A stretch of DNA of 64,000 bases from Acidobacteriota bacterium (GTDB lineage Bacteria; Acidobacteriota; Blastocatellia; Pyrinomonadales; Pyrinomonadaceae), in the NCBI GenBank assembly GCA_003223935.1, contig QHXQ01000037.1, forward strand, positions 29,284-93,283, given 5' to 3'. The position numbers and the translations under genes were made by a program. The notes below the pieces were generated by a model that was not told where the DNA came from, made no database searches, and saw only the letters and a list, made by a program, of their open reading frames with translations. Positions 41,014-53,889 of this stretch are shown piece by piece. Position 1 is the stretch's first letter. Each line of letters starts with the position of its first letter.

Positions 41014-41229
41014 TCTTACTTGTCACTCGTCACGGCTTTTGCTAGATTCTGGAACGTACATGCCTTTGGCACTGTTTGAGGGGTGCAGTTTGTGCGTGTT
41101 GCTGAACCCTTTCCAGCCGGAACAATTAGCCTGCAAAGAGCGACCCGTAGGTCTCTTGCGCGATTAAACGAGCACAGGTGAATGCACGCATGCCCCGTGC
41201 GGGGGACGGCTAACGACTGATCTGTTTTT

Positions 41230-44200
41230 ATGACCTTGCCCGAAGACAGCGTGATCAATCTCTCCGACGCGCGGCAGCGTGCGCGCCGGCGCTCGACAGA
41301 CGCGACCGAACAGTCGCTCGCCGCCCAACTCGAAGCGGCGCGCGAACGACTCGACTGGGGGCAAGCGGGCGAGGCGGAAGCGCGCGCGCGCCAACTGATC
41401 AAGGCCACGCGCTACGACGAGACGGTGCTCGCGCAGTCGCGCATCATGCTCGCCGCCGCACTGGAGATGCAGGGTCATTATCGCGACTCGCTCGACGCCG
41501 TACAGATGTACGAAGAGCCTGCGGCGCGCAAAGGACTCGACGCGGAAACATCCATCGCCGTGCGCGTGCAACTCGGCGTCGCTTACAACTACGCAGGCGA
41601 TCATCCCAAAGCCATCGCGCTTCTTAATGCGACGTTGCGCGAAGCGACCGAGCTTGGTTCAAGCGTGCAACTCGGCGCGCTCTATGCGGCGCTGTCGCGC
41701 GTCTATCGCTCGATCAACGAGTTCCCCATCGCGCGCGACAACTCGCGGCGCGCGCTCGAACACTACCGCAACACAGGCGACTGGCGTGGTATGGCCGAAG
41801 CTTACTTCGGTATGGCTTTGAGCGATTTGCAAGAGGGCGCTTACGAGTCGTCGCTCGAAAACAACGAGCAAGCCCTTAAACTCGTCGGTGATCATCCCGC
41901 GCCCTATCTCTTAGGCCGCATCTACGCGAACATGGCCGGCGTCTGTTGGTTCTTGAAGCGCCCGCACGATGGCATCCGCCATCTCGAAAAGGCCGTTGAC
42001 TATTACGAGCGCACAGACCACAAGACGAATGCCGCCGTTGGCTACAACAATCTCGGCATCAACCTGATCCTCGTCGGCAACTGGGCGCGCGCCCAAACGA
42101 TGCTTGAACGCGCGCTCGCGCTCGCCACAGAGTTCGACGAGCGCGGCGCGAAAGTGCCGATGATCCTCGACTCGCTCGGCGAGTTGCACATGCTGCGCGG
42201 CGACATTGAAGCAGCCCGCGAGTATCTTGATCGCGCCGTGCAGATCGCCAACGAGAACGGCAACAAGTGGTACGCGGGCCAAGCCTTGCGCACCTTAGGA
42301 CGCGTGCATCTAGCGTTGAATGAAAGCGCGCAAGCGCGCGACTTTGCTGAGCAGGCGCTCGCGCACACGGAGCGGATCGGCGACCGCTACGGCGCAGCCG
42401 ACGCGCGTCTGTTGCTCGCCGAAGCATACCTGCGCAGCGGCGACGAACGCGCTTGCCTCGCCGAATTACAACACCAAACCGATCAGACATCCGAAGCCAC
42501 TGATGACCTCGCCATCGCCGGCGAAGCGCAACGCCTGCACGGTCTCGTCGCGCTCGCGCAAGGCGACACGACGCTCGCCATACATCATTTCGGCCGCAGC
42601 GTCTCGATCTTCTCGATCCTTGGCGACCGCTATCGCACCGCCGTTGCGCTCTACAATCTGGGCCGCGCCTACGCACACGTACAACCCGAACGGGCCGCCG
42701 AACACTTCGCGCGCGCGCTCCAAACTTTTCGCGAACTGGGTGCGCGCCTCGACAGCGCGCGCGTCGAAGAATCTATCGCCGCGCTCGACCAGCAAGCGCC
42801 GGAGCAACGGCACGAAGTTTCTGCGGTCGCGCAACTGCTGACGCTCAGATTGGCAGAAGCAACCGCTTCGCGCGAACTGCTGCTGCGCGAGTTGGCCGCA
42901 GCGCTGCATCAAGAGACCAACGCGCGGCGCGTCCTGATCGCGGAGTTGGACGAGACGGGCAGCATTCGCGTCGCCGCCGCGCACGGCACGCCGCAACACG
43001 ACAACACGGAACTGGCCGAAGAGCTTTGTCGCGCGAAGAACGAGAGCGAGCGTGAACAGATCGCGCAAGCGCACGATGCCACCGTCATCATGTTGCGCCC
43101 GACCAACGCCGTGCCCGCGCTGCTCTACGTCGCGCCGCGCGGTGCCGCGACCCTGCCGGGCGGCGCGCCGATTGATTCGCTCTTGCGCGTCGTTGAACTC
43201 GGCATGAACGTCTGCGCTTTGCGCGCGCGCGTCAGTGCCGGCGGCGGCGCGCAGGAACAGAACACCTACACCGGCTCAAGCCTCATGCCCGGCTTCATCC
43301 ACTCAAGTCCAGCAATGACGCGGCTCGTCGAAGAAGTCCACAAGATTCGCTCATCGGATGTGACTGTGTTGGTCACCGGTGAGTCAGGCACTGGCAAAGA
43401 ACTGGTCGCGCGAGCGATTCATGCTCTGTCATCGAGACGCAATAAAGTGTTCGTCCCGTTCAACTGCACGGCTGTCCCCAAAGAGTTGAGCGACGCTTAT
43501 CTGTTTGGCTATCGCAGGGGGGCGTTCACGGGTGCGGTCTCGGATTCGCCGGGTGTCATTCGGGCGGCGGCAGGCGGCACACTTTTCCTTGATGAGATCG
43601 GTGATCTCCCGCTCGACGTGCAACCGAAGCTCTTACGCTTTCTACAAGAGGGCGAGATTCAACCATTGGGCGAGCAGCGCCCGATCAAAGTTGACGTGCG
43701 GATTATCGCGGCGACGAACACCGATCTGGAAGAGATGGTCAAGGACGGACGCTTCCGCGAAGATTTATATTATCGCCTAAACGTGATTCGGTTGCGCGTG
43801 CCGCCCTTGCGAGAGCGTCGTTCTGAGATTCCGACCATCGTCAACTATTACGTCAATCACTATGCCGCGAAGTTTGGCCGCAGCGACCTACAGATCACGC
43901 CGCAGACTGTTGACCTGTTGATGGTCTGCGACTGGCCCGGCAATGTGCGCCAACTCTGCAACGAAATCCAGCGCGTCGTGGCGCGGGCCGAAGATGGCAC
44001 GACGATCACGCCCGAACATCTCTCGCCCGAACTCAAACGCACCTCTGCGCCCGTCGCCCCGCCCGCGTCGGCCGGCGTCGCGACGCCCATGCAAGCCAAC
44101 GTCACCGGCATCGCCAGCCGTCATACCACGCTCGCCGATGCCCAAGCCGAACTCGAACGCCAGATGATCGCCGCCGCCCTGCGCCGCCACAACGGCAACA

Positions 44201-44289
44201 TCTCCCGCGCCGCCCGCGAACTCGGTCTCACGCGTCGCGGTCTCTACCTCAAACTCGAACGCTATTCCTTGAACGCCGCCAGCGCCTGA
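41230..44289 (+). CDS. TPR-GAF-sigma54 AAA+-Fis transcriptional regulator
   Basis: N-terminal TPRs; VTGESGTGKELVARAIHALS, RRGAFTGAV, GTLFLDEIGDLPLDVQPKLLRFLQEGE; C-terminal Fis HTH. Confidence 0.93.
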   Translation: MTLPEDSVINLSDARQRARRRSTDATEQSLAAQLEAARERLDWGQAGEAEARARQLIKATRYDETVLAQSRIMLAAALEMQGHYRDSLDAVQMYEEPAARKGLDAETSIAVRVQLGVAYNYAGDHPKAIALLNATLREATELGSSVQLGALYAALSRVYRSINEFPIARDNSRRALEHYRNTGDWRGMAEAYFGMALSDLQEGAYESSLENNEQALKLVGDHPAPYLLGRIYANMAGVCWFLKRPHDGIRHLEKAVDYYERTDHKTNAAVGYNNLGINLILVGNWARAQTMLERALALATEFDERGAKVPMILDSLGELHMLRGDIEAAREYLDRAVQIANENGNKWYAGQALRTLGRVHLALNESAQARDFAEQALAHTERIGDRYGAADARLLLAEAYLRSGDERACLAELQHQTDQTSEATDDLAIAGEAQRLHGLVALAQGDTTLAIHHFGRSVSIFSILGDRYRTAVALYNLGRAYAHVQPERAAEHFARALQTFRELGARLDSARVEESIAALDQQAPEQRHEVSAVAQLLTLRLAEATASRELLLRELAAALHQETNARRVLIAELDETGSIRVAAAHGTPQHDNTELAEELCRAKNESEREQIAQAHDATVIMLRPTNAVPALLYVAPRGAATLPGGAPIDSLLRVVELGMNVCALRARVSAGGGAQEQNTYTGSSLMPGFIHSSPAMTRLVEEVHKIRSSDVTVLVTGESGTGKELVARAIHALSSRRNKVFVPFNCTAVPKELSDAYLFGYRRGAFTGAVSDSPGVIRAAAGGTLFLDEIGDLPLDVQPKLLRFLQEGEIQPLGEQRPIKVDVRIIAATNTDLEEMVKDGRFREDLYYRLNVIRLRVPPLRERRSEIPTIVNYYVNHYAAKFGRSDLQITPQTVDLLMVCDWPGNVRQLCNEIQRVVARAEDGTTITPEHLSPELKRTSAPVAPPASAGVATPMQANVTGIASRHTTLADAQAELERQMIAAALRRHNGNISRAARELGLTRRGLYLKLERYSLNAASA

Positions 44290-44404
44290 CGCTCCGTGTT
44301 AGAATCAGCAACCGCGAAGCGTGAAGGCTGGTGCTCTCGCTGCGCACCGGGCTGTGATGTAGCTCGATCACGCATTTCAACTTTGAAGGAGAATTCAAAC
44401 GAAG

Positions 44405-45796
<1,392 letters not shown>

Positions 45797-45800
45797 TATT

Positions 45801-47249
45801 ATGGGCACACTCAACATTGATCGTTATCACGCGACGATGGGCGATGCGTCGTACAAGGATGCGACCCGGCTGCATGAACGACCGCTGAGCGAGTCGGAGG
45901 CGACCTTTTATGTGACGCAGCGTAAGCTCCCGTTCGCGCCGTGTCTGGGCCATGAGCGTCTGGTGCGGCTGCTCGTTGATAGCGGCATAGATCGCCCGCG
46001 CATCCGTTTTCTCGAACAGGATCGCGGGGGCCTAGAGCGGTTCGCGCACGCGATTGAAGATATGACGTTCGTCGGCGCGGTGCGTTGTGTGCGGCCGGGC
46101 ACGATCACGTTTGCGGGCGAGCCGTTCGCAGACATCACGGGCGCGTTTGGTTTGACGCAAGCGCAGGAGATCAAGTTTGAGCATGCTTTCGATCTGCCGA
46201 TGACGACGGCGAGCATCGCGATGGAGTTGCGCATGGCTGCGGGCGAACGCTGGCTGTCGGACTTCAGCTTGCGGCGCAACGGCGACATCGAGCGCGCGGT
46301 CGAAGTGGCCACTTATGCTTTCATCGGCGGCTTCAACGACACGTCGAACATGGAAGCGGCGCATCGCCTAGACATCCCTGCGGTCGGCACGGAGGCGCAC
46401 TATTGGCAACAGGCTTTCATCGAATACATGGACGAGCCTGAGATAGAGCCGCGCACGGGCCAACCCAAACATTTCGAGCAGGTCGCCTTTGAACGCTGGC
46501 TCGACACGAGTCCACAGGGCACGACGCTCTTGCTCGACACGATTGACGTGCGCATGGGCGCGGTGCACGCGGCGATGGCCGCAACTTCGAGCGACACGCG
46601 TCGCCGTGCCTTCAAAGGCTTCCGCGTTGATTCGGGTGATCTCATTGAACTGGGCAAGTGGTGTCTGGAATTTTTTGAAGCGAACGGCTTGCACGGGCTG
46701 ATGCCGATCTTGACGGGCGATCTGACGGTCGAGCGCGTGCGCGAGATCGTCGCGGAGTTTCCGCAAGCGGCGGGCTTCGGCGTCGGCACGAAACTGTCGG
46801 GCGAAGTGCAGCGCATCGCCGGGGTCATCTTCAAGCAATGTCTGATTGACGGCCGCCCGACGCTCAAGGCGTCAAACACGCCGGAGAAATCAACGCTGCC
46901 CGGTCGCCTGCAAATCTTTCGCGGCGTGGATGCAGAGGGCAACTACGTGGCCGATGTCGTCGGCTTGGACGATGAAGAGATTGAGATCGCGGGCGCTTGT
47001 GTGGTCGAGCGTCTGCTCGTGCCCTTCTGGGAGCGCGGACGCTATGAGCCGATCCCTTCGATCACGAAACAGAAAGCCTTCGTCGAAGAACAACGCGCGC
47101 GCTTCTGCGACATCGAACACTATCCACACACCTTGAGCGAACGCCTACGAACTTTGCGCGACGAACTGACGCGCCGCATGCGCACGGACGATTCTGGCTG
47201 GCAGCGCATCTTGCGCGCCACAGAGCCGGTCGGCAGCGCGCGCGAATAA
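45801..47249 (+). CDS. pncB: nicotinate phosphoribosyltransferase
   Basis: GTEAHYWQQAF, LLLDTIDVRMG, FRVDSGDLIELGKW, FGVGTKL. Confidence 0.93.
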   Translation: MGTLNIDRYHATMGDASYKDATRLHERPLSESEATFYVTQRKLPFAPCLGHERLVRLLVDSGIDRPRIRFLEQDRGGLERFAHAIEDMTFVGAVRCVRPGTITFAGEPFADITGAFGLTQAQEIKFEHAFDLPMTTASIAMELRMAAGERWLSDFSLRRNGDIERAVEVATYAFIGGFNDTSNMEAAHRLDIPAVGTEAHYWQQAFIEYMDEPEIEPRTGQPKHFEQVAFERWLDTSPQGTTLLLDTIDVRMGAVHAAMAATSSDTRRRAFKGFRVDSGDLIELGKWCLEFFEANGLHGLMPILTGDLTVERVREIVAEFPQAAGFGVGTKLSGEVQRIAGVIFKQCLIDGRPTLKASNTPEKSTLPGRLQIFRGVDAEGNYVADVVGLDDEEIEIAGACVVERLLVPFWERGRYEPIPSITKQKAFVEEQRARFCDIEHYPHTLSERLRTLRDELTRRMRTDDSGWQRILRATEPVGSARE

Positions 47250-47377
47250 CCGGAGGCTGGAATCGTCGCGCTGAAACGTCGTATGATGCGCGCGACGTTT
47301 AAGCGGGCTTCGCGTCAGAAGCAGACGCGCTCCACTCTCGTCCGTGATCAGTTGCACAGCCGACAGGAAGATTCAAC

Positions 47378-49063
47378 ATGAAGCAGACCCCGACGCTCGC
47401 CATCATCTCGCTGCTCATCATCTTTTTAATCAATCAACAGACGCATGCGCAGACGCCCGCGAGTCTCGCTGCCGTGCGTGAGGGCAACGTCTCAACGCAT
47501 ATCGCCAACGAGTCTGCGCCGCAGACGCGCCGCCACATCCTGCCGTTGCGCGCAGGCGAGACGACGGCAGGCTCGCGCGTCACGCTCGCGGCCGATGCGC
47601 CGCTCGACGATTACGCGGACTATCGCAAAGGCGATCAGTTCTACGTCCTCGTGCCCCGCGCCGAGATGGCCGAACTGCGCGGCGAACTCGCGGGGCGCGG
47701 CTTCACCGCGACGCACCTCGCGCGCCAACATGGCGATGTGCTGCTCACGTTCCAACTGCAAGCAGACACGGAAGCGCGCGTCACACAGAAGTTCAACCGG
47801 CTTGAGATCAACTTCATCACGCAACCGGCAAACAGCACGAATGATCATCACGACGCGGCGCAGGACACAGCGCCGCAGACGGTCGCATCGGGCAACGACC
47901 ACGAGTTGATCCAGCAACTACTGAGACGCATTGAAGAGTTGGAAGGTCAAGTTAAAGAACTGAAAGCGGGCGCTGCCGCGAACACGGCGCTGCCGATGCC
48001 GGCGGCGCAAGCATCTGTGCCGACAGAGGAGACGAGCGAGGCGGAGAAGGCGCAGGCCGTCCTAGATGAACACGGGCACGAGGGTGGCGCTGGCCCGCAC
48101 ATGCAGATTCAGGGCTTCGCCGACATAGACTTCCGCGCCAGTAATCAGAAGGGTACGACCAACGCTTTCAATCTCGGCCAACTCGATCTGTTTCTCACCT
48201 CGCGTCTGTCTGAACGCTTCAGCGTCTTGAGCGAACTGATCATCGAAGCGCAACGCGACAACACGTTCCGCTTCGAGATTCACCGGCTGCTCTTACGCTA
48301 CGCGCCCAACGATTTCTTCAACGTGAGCGTCGGGCGCTATCACACCGCGATTGGCTACTACAACACCGCCTATCATCACGGCTCTTGGTTCGCTACGGCC
48401 GCCGACCGCCCCTTCCTCTTCGCCTTCGAGGGTCAGGGCGGGCCGCTGCCGCTACATAACACGGGACTATCGGCCACAGGGCGCATCCCGTCCGGCTCGC
48501 TCGGTCTGCACTACATCGCAGAGATCGGCAACGGGCGTGCGGTGCGCTCGCCTGCTGATCGCTCGGTGCAGTCGGCCGGCGACGAGAACAACGGCAAGGC
48601 TTTTAATCTCGGCCTGTTCGCGCGCCCCGATTGGTTGGCGGGTTTGCAAACCGGCTTCTCTTTCTATCACGACAAGCTCACGCCTCTGAATGCGCCGAAC
48701 GTTAGTCAAGAGATCATGGCCGGACACGTCGTCTATCGCAACCCGCGCTACGAGTGGTTGAACGAAGCGGTCTTCATTCGCCACGCACCGGCCGGCTCGT
48801 CGCAGGTCTTCTACACGCCCGGCTTCTACACGCAGTTTGCGCGGCGCTTCGGCAAAGCGACGCCTTATTTCCGTTACCAATACCTGAACGCGCCCGCAGA
48901 TGATCCGATCCTCTCGGCGACGGGCCGGCGCAATGGCCCTTCGGCGGGCCTGCGCTACGACGTGACCACTTACGCCGCGCTCAAGCTGCAATACAACCGC
49001 ACGCAGCGCCGCGCACAACGGCCGCTTGACGAAGTGATCGCGCAACTCGCATTCACGTTCTGA
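47378..49063 (+). CDS. porin-like outer membrane protein
   Basis: Signal peptide, coiled-coil, and beta-rich C-terminus ending in LAFTF. Confidence 0.7.
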   Translation: MKQTPTLAIISLLIIFLINQQTHAQTPASLAAVREGNVSTHIANESAPQTRRHILPLRAGETTAGSRVTLAADAPLDDYADYRKGDQFYVLVPRAEMAELRGELAGRGFTATHLARQHGDVLLTFQLQADTEARVTQKFNRLEINFITQPANSTNDHHDAAQDTAPQTVASGNDHELIQQLLRRIEELEGQVKELKAGAAANTALPMPAAQASVPTEETSEAEKAQAVLDEHGHEGGAGPHMQIQGFADIDFRASNQKGTTNAFNLGQLDLFLTSRLSERFSVLSELIIEAQRDNTFRFEIHRLLLRYAPNDFFNVSVGRYHTAIGYYNTAYHHGSWFATAADRPFLFAFEGQGGPLPLHNTGLSATGRIPSGSLGLHYIAEIGNGRAVRSPADRSVQSAGDENNGKAFNLGLFARPDWLAGLQTGFSFYHDKLTPLNAPNVSQEIMAGHVVYRNPRYEWLNEAVFIRHAPAGSSQVFYTPGFYTQFARRFGKATPYFRYQYLNAPADDPILSATGRRNGPSAGLRYDVTTYAALKLQYNRTQRRAQRPLDEVIAQLAFTF

Positions 49064-49084
49064 GAGGAGTCATTCTAGAGAGCG

Positions 49085-49582
49085 ATGCGCAAAGGATTCT
49101 GGCTCGCAAGTCTGTTGCTGTTGTTCGTCGGCGGTAGCTCCTTCGTCTCGCCGTCGCCCGTCGCTGCGGTCGAATCGTCCGACGTGGCGCTCATCGTCAA
49201 TCAAAAGAACTCGACGCAGGACATCTCGTTCAGCGCCTTGCGCAAATACTTCATGGCCGAGCGCACACAATGGCCCGACGGCACGCGCGTCGTCATCGCC
49301 ATGCGTGCGCCTGCTGGTCAGACCGAACGCAGCGTCGTGCTTCGTTCGATCTACAATTGGAATGAAGACTACTATCGCACCTATTTTCGGCAAGGTCAGT
49401 TCAACGAGAGCATCCAGTCCGTGCCGAAAGAGTTGAACACGACTTACGCGATGATCCAGTACGTGCATTACACGCCGGGCGCGCTCGGCTATGTGCGCGC
49501 AGATCAGGTTGACTACTCGAAGGTCAACGTCTTGAGCGTTGATGGACGCAAGCCCGGCGACGCGGGCTACCGGCTCAAGTGA
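49085..49582 (+). CDS. PstS-like substrate-binding protein (short)
   Basis: [44 protein letters not shown] ... ALGYVRADQ. Confidence 0.75.
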   Translation: MRKGFWLASLLLLFVGGSSFVSPSPVAAVESSDVALIVNQKNSTQDISFSALRKYFMAERTQWPDGTRVVIAMRAPAGQTERSVVLRSIYNWNEDYYRTYFRQGQFNESIQSVPKELNTTYAMIQYVHYTPGALGYVRADQVDYSKVNVLSVDGRKPGDAGYRLK

Positions 49583-49596
49583 CGAATCGGAATGGC

Positions 49597-51864
49597 ATGA
49601 ATCGAACGCTGCATCATTACAAGATCACTCTGCTGTTCGCGCTGATCGGGCTGTTGGTCGTAGCCGTCGGTTGGTATGTCATGCGCGATCTGATGCGTAC
49701 TAACGTGCAGGTGGAGCAGTTGTACGCGGGCACGGCGCGCGGGCTTGATCTGATCGGCGACCTGCAATACCAGACGCAGGAAGTCCGCCGCATCGTGCTC
49801 TACACGTTCACGACGAGCGATCCGAACCTGCAAATTGAGTACGCGGATCAATCGCACGAAGCCGAGCAGCATATCACCGACATTATCGCCGCCGAAAAAC
49901 AGCATCCGCGCTCGGAGCAGCACCAGCAACTCATCAACAAGTTCGAGCAGGACTGGCACGCATATCTTGAGACGCGCGACGACGTGCTCGGCACGATCCT
50001 GCAAGGCAATATCAAAGAGGCGGTCAAGCTCGATCAGCGCACGAGCATCCCGGCCTTCAATCAGGTGCGCGCAGACTTGCAGAGCATCAAGCAGCTTTAC
50101 AAGACTGACGCCGAAGCGCAACTGGCCGAGGTCGGGCAGTCGTTCAACCACACGGTCTATAAAGTCTTCACGATTCTCTTCGTCACGCTGCTTCTGGCGA
50201 TCATAGCCATCCGCATGATCCAACGCGGGCGCGTGCTGCGTGCGTTGGAACGTGCCAACGGCGAGTTGTCCGCCGCGCTGCTTGAGTTGCAGGAGACAGA
50301 GATGGCGCTGCAAGAAGCGAAGGAGGCGGCCGAAGCGGCGAATCAAGCCAAGAGCACGTTCCTCGCCAACATGAGCCACGAGTTGCGCACGCCTTTGAAC
50401 GCCATCATCGGCTACAGCGAGATGCTGCAAGAGGAGGCTGAGGACGGCGGGCAAGATGAGTTCGTGCCCGATCTGAAAAAGATTCAAGTCGCGGGCCGCC
50501 ATCTGCTCACGCTCATCAACGACATACTCGATCTCTCGAAGATCGAAGCAGGTAAGACTGAGCTTTATCTTGAGACGTTCAGCCTGCCTGCGCTCGTCGA
50601 AGAGATCGAAGCGACGATTCGCCCGCTCGCCGCGAAGAACGATAACGAGTTGCGCGTCCGTGTTGATGATAACCTCGGCACGATGCGCGCCGACCTGACC
50701 AAAGTGCGTCAATCGCTTCTGAATCTGCTCTCGAACGCTTGCAAGTTTACGAAGCAAGGCGCGGTCACGTTCGATGTGGCGCGTGAGCGGCTGAACGGGC
50801 GCGACTTCGTCGTCTTCCGCGTCGCAGACACAGGCATCGGCATCAGCGACGAGCAGATGCTCAAGTTGTTCCAACCCTTCTCGCAAGCCGATGCTTCGAC
50901 CACGCGCCAGTTCGGCGGCACGGGCCTCGGTCTCGTCATCACCAGAAAATTTTGCGAGCTGATGGGCGGCGGCATCACCGTCGAGAGCGAGCGCGGCAAA
51001 GGTTCAGTTTTCACGATCAAACTGCCGGCCGTCGTGCGCGACCCACGCGCACCGCAACCTGCGGAGATCGAACCGGCGGCCGAATCTATGCCCGCAGACG
51101 CGAGCACTGTGCTCATCGTGGACGACGATCCGGCGGCGCGCGAACTGTTGCAGCGCACGCTCAACAAGGCTGGCTTCCGCGTCGAGTCGGCTGCGAATGC
51201 CGAAGACGGCTTGCGGCTCGCGCGCGCGCTCCATCCCGATGCCATCACGCTCGACGTGATGATGCCCGGCATGGACGGTTGGGCCGCGCTCGCCGTTTTG
51301 AAGGCCGATCCAGAATTGGCCGACATCCCCGTTATCATGTTGTCCATCATTGACGACAAGAACAAAGGCTACGCGCTCGGCGCGGCCGACTACATGACCA
51401 AGCCGATTGACCGCGAACAACTCGTCTCGATCCTCAACAAGTACCGGCACGCGGACGCCCCTTGTCCGGCGCTCGTAGTCGAAGACGACGACGTGACGCG
51501 CATGCTTCTGCGCCATTTGCTCGAACAAGAAGGCTGGCAAGTACGCGAGGCCACGAACGGGCGGGCGGCGCTCGCAGCCGTCGCCGCCGAAACGCCGCGC
51601 CTCATCCTGCTCGACCTGATGATGCCTGAGATGGACGGCTTCCAGTTCGTCGAAGAACTGCACCGCCGACACGCGCGCCATGCGATCCCCATCGTCGTCA
51701 TCACCGCGAAAGACATCACGGTCGAAGACCGTCTGCGCTTGAGCGGCTACGTCGAGAAGATTCTGGAGAAGGGCGCGCTCGACCGCGAAGAGTTGTTGCG
51801 CGAAGTGCATGAGCTAGTGCAGGCTTGCGTGCGCAATCGCGGCGCGGTCAAAGCGATTTCATAA
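49597..51864 (+). CDS. hybrid histidine kinase (4HB-type sensor, HisKA, HATPase, two REC)
   Basis: [26 protein letters not shown]-box [15 protein letters not shown], two REC domains. Confidence 0.93.
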   Translation: MNRTLHHYKITLLFALIGLLVVAVGWYVMRDLMRTNVQVEQLYAGTARGLDLIGDLQYQTQEVRRIVLYTFTTSDPNLQIEYADQSHEAEQHITDIIAAEKQHPRSEQHQQLINKFEQDWHAYLETRDDVLGTILQGNIKEAVKLDQRTSIPAFNQVRADLQSIKQLYKTDAEAQLAEVGQSFNHTVYKVFTILFVTLLLAIIAIRMIQRGRVLRALERANGELSAALLELQETEMALQEAKEAAEAANQAKSTFLANMSHELRTPLNAIIGYSEMLQEEAEDGGQDEFVPDLKKIQVAGRHLLTLINDILDLSKIEAGKTELYLETFSLPALVEEIEATIRPLAAKNDNELRVRVDDNLGTMRADLTKVRQSLLNLLSNACKFTKQGAVTFDVARERLNGRDFVVFRVADTGIGISDEQMLKLFQPFSQADASTTRQFGGTGLGLVITRKFCELMGGGITVESERGKGSVFTIKLPAVVRDPRAPQPAEIEPAAESMPADASTVLIVDDDPAARELLQRTLNKAGFRVESAANAEDGLRLARALHPDAITLDVMMPGMDGWAALAVLKADPELADIPVIMLSIIDDKNKGYALGAADYMTKPIDREQLVSILNKYRHADAPCPALVVEDDDVTRMLLRHLLEQEGWQVREATNGRAALAAVAAETPRLILLDLMMPEMDGFQFVEELHRRHARHAIPIVVITAKDITVEDRLRLSGYVEKILEKGALDREELLREVHELVQACVRNRGAVKAIS

Positions 51865-51896
51865 AACACATTCGAGTTTGAGGGGAATGCTGTCAT

Positions 51897-52274
51897 ATGC
51901 CGAAGCTTTTGTTGGTTGAAGATAACGAGATGAACCGCGACATGCTCAGTCGCCGTCTGGCGCGCAAAGGTTACGACGTGCTGCTCGCCGTGGACGGCAG
52001 CGAAGGTCTTCAGAAGGCGCGAAGCGATGCGCCCGATCTGATCTTGATGGATATGAGCCTGCCCGTGCTCGACGGTTGGGAGGCGACGCGCCAACTCAAA
52101 GCCGACGACGCAACCAAAGCGATCCCCATCATCGCTCTAACCGCGCACGCCATGTCGGGCGACCGCGAGCGCGCGCTCAGCGTCGGCTGCGATGATTACG
52201 ACACCAAGCCGATTGAGTTGCCGCGTCTGTTAGAGAAGATCGAGGCGCTATTGCAACGAGCCACGAGCGCATGA
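51897..52274 (+). CDS. single-domain response regulator
   Basis: LLVEDNEMNRDMLSRRLARKGY ... DLILMDMSLPVLDG. Confidence 0.93.
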   Translation: MPKLLLVEDNEMNRDMLSRRLARKGYDVLLAVDGSEGLQKARSDAPDLILMDMSLPVLDGWEATRQLKADDATKAIPIIALTAHAMSGDRERALSVGCDDYDTKPIELPRLLEKIEALLQRATSA

Positions 52275-53875
52275 GTAGTGAGCCAGACAACGAACGGGCA
52301 GCGAGCGAAGCGGCGCTTGAACGCGCGGCGCTGCTCGCGCACATACGCCATGAGTTGGCCTCACCGATCAACGGCATCATCGGCTACACCGAAATGCTGC
52401 TTGAAGACGCGGCCGAGCAATCCACCGATGATCTGCAAAAAATCCTCACGGCCGCCCGCCAACTGCACATACGAGTCAACGAGTTACTGCATCCTGATCG
52501 CACCTCAGCCCAAGACCTCGACTTGGACGCCTACGGTGCACACGTCCGCCATGAACTGCGCACGCCCATCAACGCCATCAACGGCTACAGCGAAATGTTG
52601 ATCGAAGATGCAACTGACGCAGGTCAGACCGCACTCGTCGCGGATTTAGAGAAGATACATGCGGCCGGTCGGCGGCTGCTCACACTGATCGAAGACATCG
52701 TGCACTTCTCCGATCTCGAAGCGGGCGCACGCGACCTGAACCCGACGGATGCCGATGTCTCTTCGATGATCAAGAGTCTGGCCGGCACACTGCAAGAGTT
52801 TGCCGACGCGAGCCGCGCGCAGGGAGAACGGAGCGGCTTGATCCTTGTCGTGGACGACAGCGCGACGAATCGCGACATACTCACGCGCCGACTGAGCCGC
52901 GAAGGTTACGAAGTGGTCTGCGCGGCTGACGGGCCGGAAGCGTTGCAGGTCGTTCAACAACGCAAGTTCGATCTCGTCCTGCTCGACATCATGATGCCTT
53001 ACCTGAACGGCTATCAAGTGTTGGAACGGCTCAAGGCGACGCCTTGGCTGCGCGACATTCCCGTCATCATGATCTCCGCGCTCGACGACATCGCCAGTAT
53101 CGTCCGTTGCATCGAACTCGGCGCGGAAGACTACTTGCCGAAGCCGTTCAATCCCGTGCTACTGCGCGCGCGCGTGGAAACGTCTTTGGAGAAGAAGCGC
53201 CTGCGCGACCGCGAGCAGGCTTATCTTGAACAGTTGCGCGCCGAGCGGGCGAAGTCTGAGCGACTATTGCTGAACGTCTTGCCCGCGCCGATTGCCGAGC
53301 GTCTGAAGGAGCAAGAGGGCGTGATTGCGGAGAGCTTTGCGGAGGCCACGATCCTCTTCGCCGACGTGGTCGGCTTCACGCAGATGTCCGCGCGCGTCTC
53401 GCCCGAAGAGTTGGTGCATCTCTTGAACGAAATCTTCTCCGCGTTCGACCGGCTCGCGCACCGGCATCGCTTGGAGAAGATCAAGACCATCGGCGATTGC
53501 TACATGGTCGTCGCGGGTCTCCCGATGCGGCGCGCGGATCACGTCGCAGCGATGGCCGAGATGGCGCTCGACATGCAAGCGGCGCTTGCGCAGTTCAACG
53601 AGACGCGCAACGCCGCGCTCAACATCCGCACCGGCATCAACACAGGCCCCGTCGTCGCCGGCATCATCGGCACGGCCAAGTTCGCCTACGACCTCTGGGG
53701 CGATGCGGTCAACACCGCGAGCCGCATGGAGTCGCACAGCGTACCCGGTCGCATTCAAGTGACTGCGGCTACCTACGAACGTCTGCGCGACAAGTATGTG
53801 TTTGAAGAACGTGGCCCCATCACTATCAAAGGCAAAGGCGAGATGCTCACCTACTTCCTCGTCGGGCGCAAATAA
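52271..53875 (+). CDS. HisKA-HisKA-REC-class III nucleotide cyclase
   Basis: Two H-box copies (IRHELASPINGIIGYTEMLLED, VRHELRTPINAINGYSEMLIED), REC, then ATILFADVVGFTQMSARVSPEELVHLLNEIFSAFD. ATG overlaps the upstream stop. Confidence 0.9.
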   Translation: MSSEPDNERAASEAALERAALLAHIRHELASPINGIIGYTEMLLEDAAEQSTDDLQKILTAARQLHIRVNELLHPDRTSAQDLDLDAYGAHVRHELRTPINAINGYSEMLIEDATDAGQTALVADLEKIHAAGRRLLTLIEDIVHFSDLEAGARDLNPTDADVSSMIKSLAGTLQEFADASRAQGERSGLILVVDDSATNRDILTRRLSREGYEVVCAADGPEALQVVQQRKFDLVLLDIMMPYLNGYQVLERLKATPWLRDIPVIMISALDDIASIVRCIELGAEDYLPKPFNPVLLRARVETSLEKKRLRDREQAYLEQLRAERAKSERLLLNVLPAPIAERLKEQEGVIAESFAEATILFADVVGFTQMSARVSPEELVHLLNEIFSAFDRLAHRHRLEKIKTIGDCYMVVAGLPMRRADHVAAMAEMALDMQAALAQFNETRNAALNIRTGINTGPVVAGIIGTAKFAYDLWGDAVNTASRMESHSVPGRIQVTAATYERLRDKYVFEERGPITIKGKGEMLTYFLVGRK

Positions 53876-53889
53876 GGATTTAGATTATT

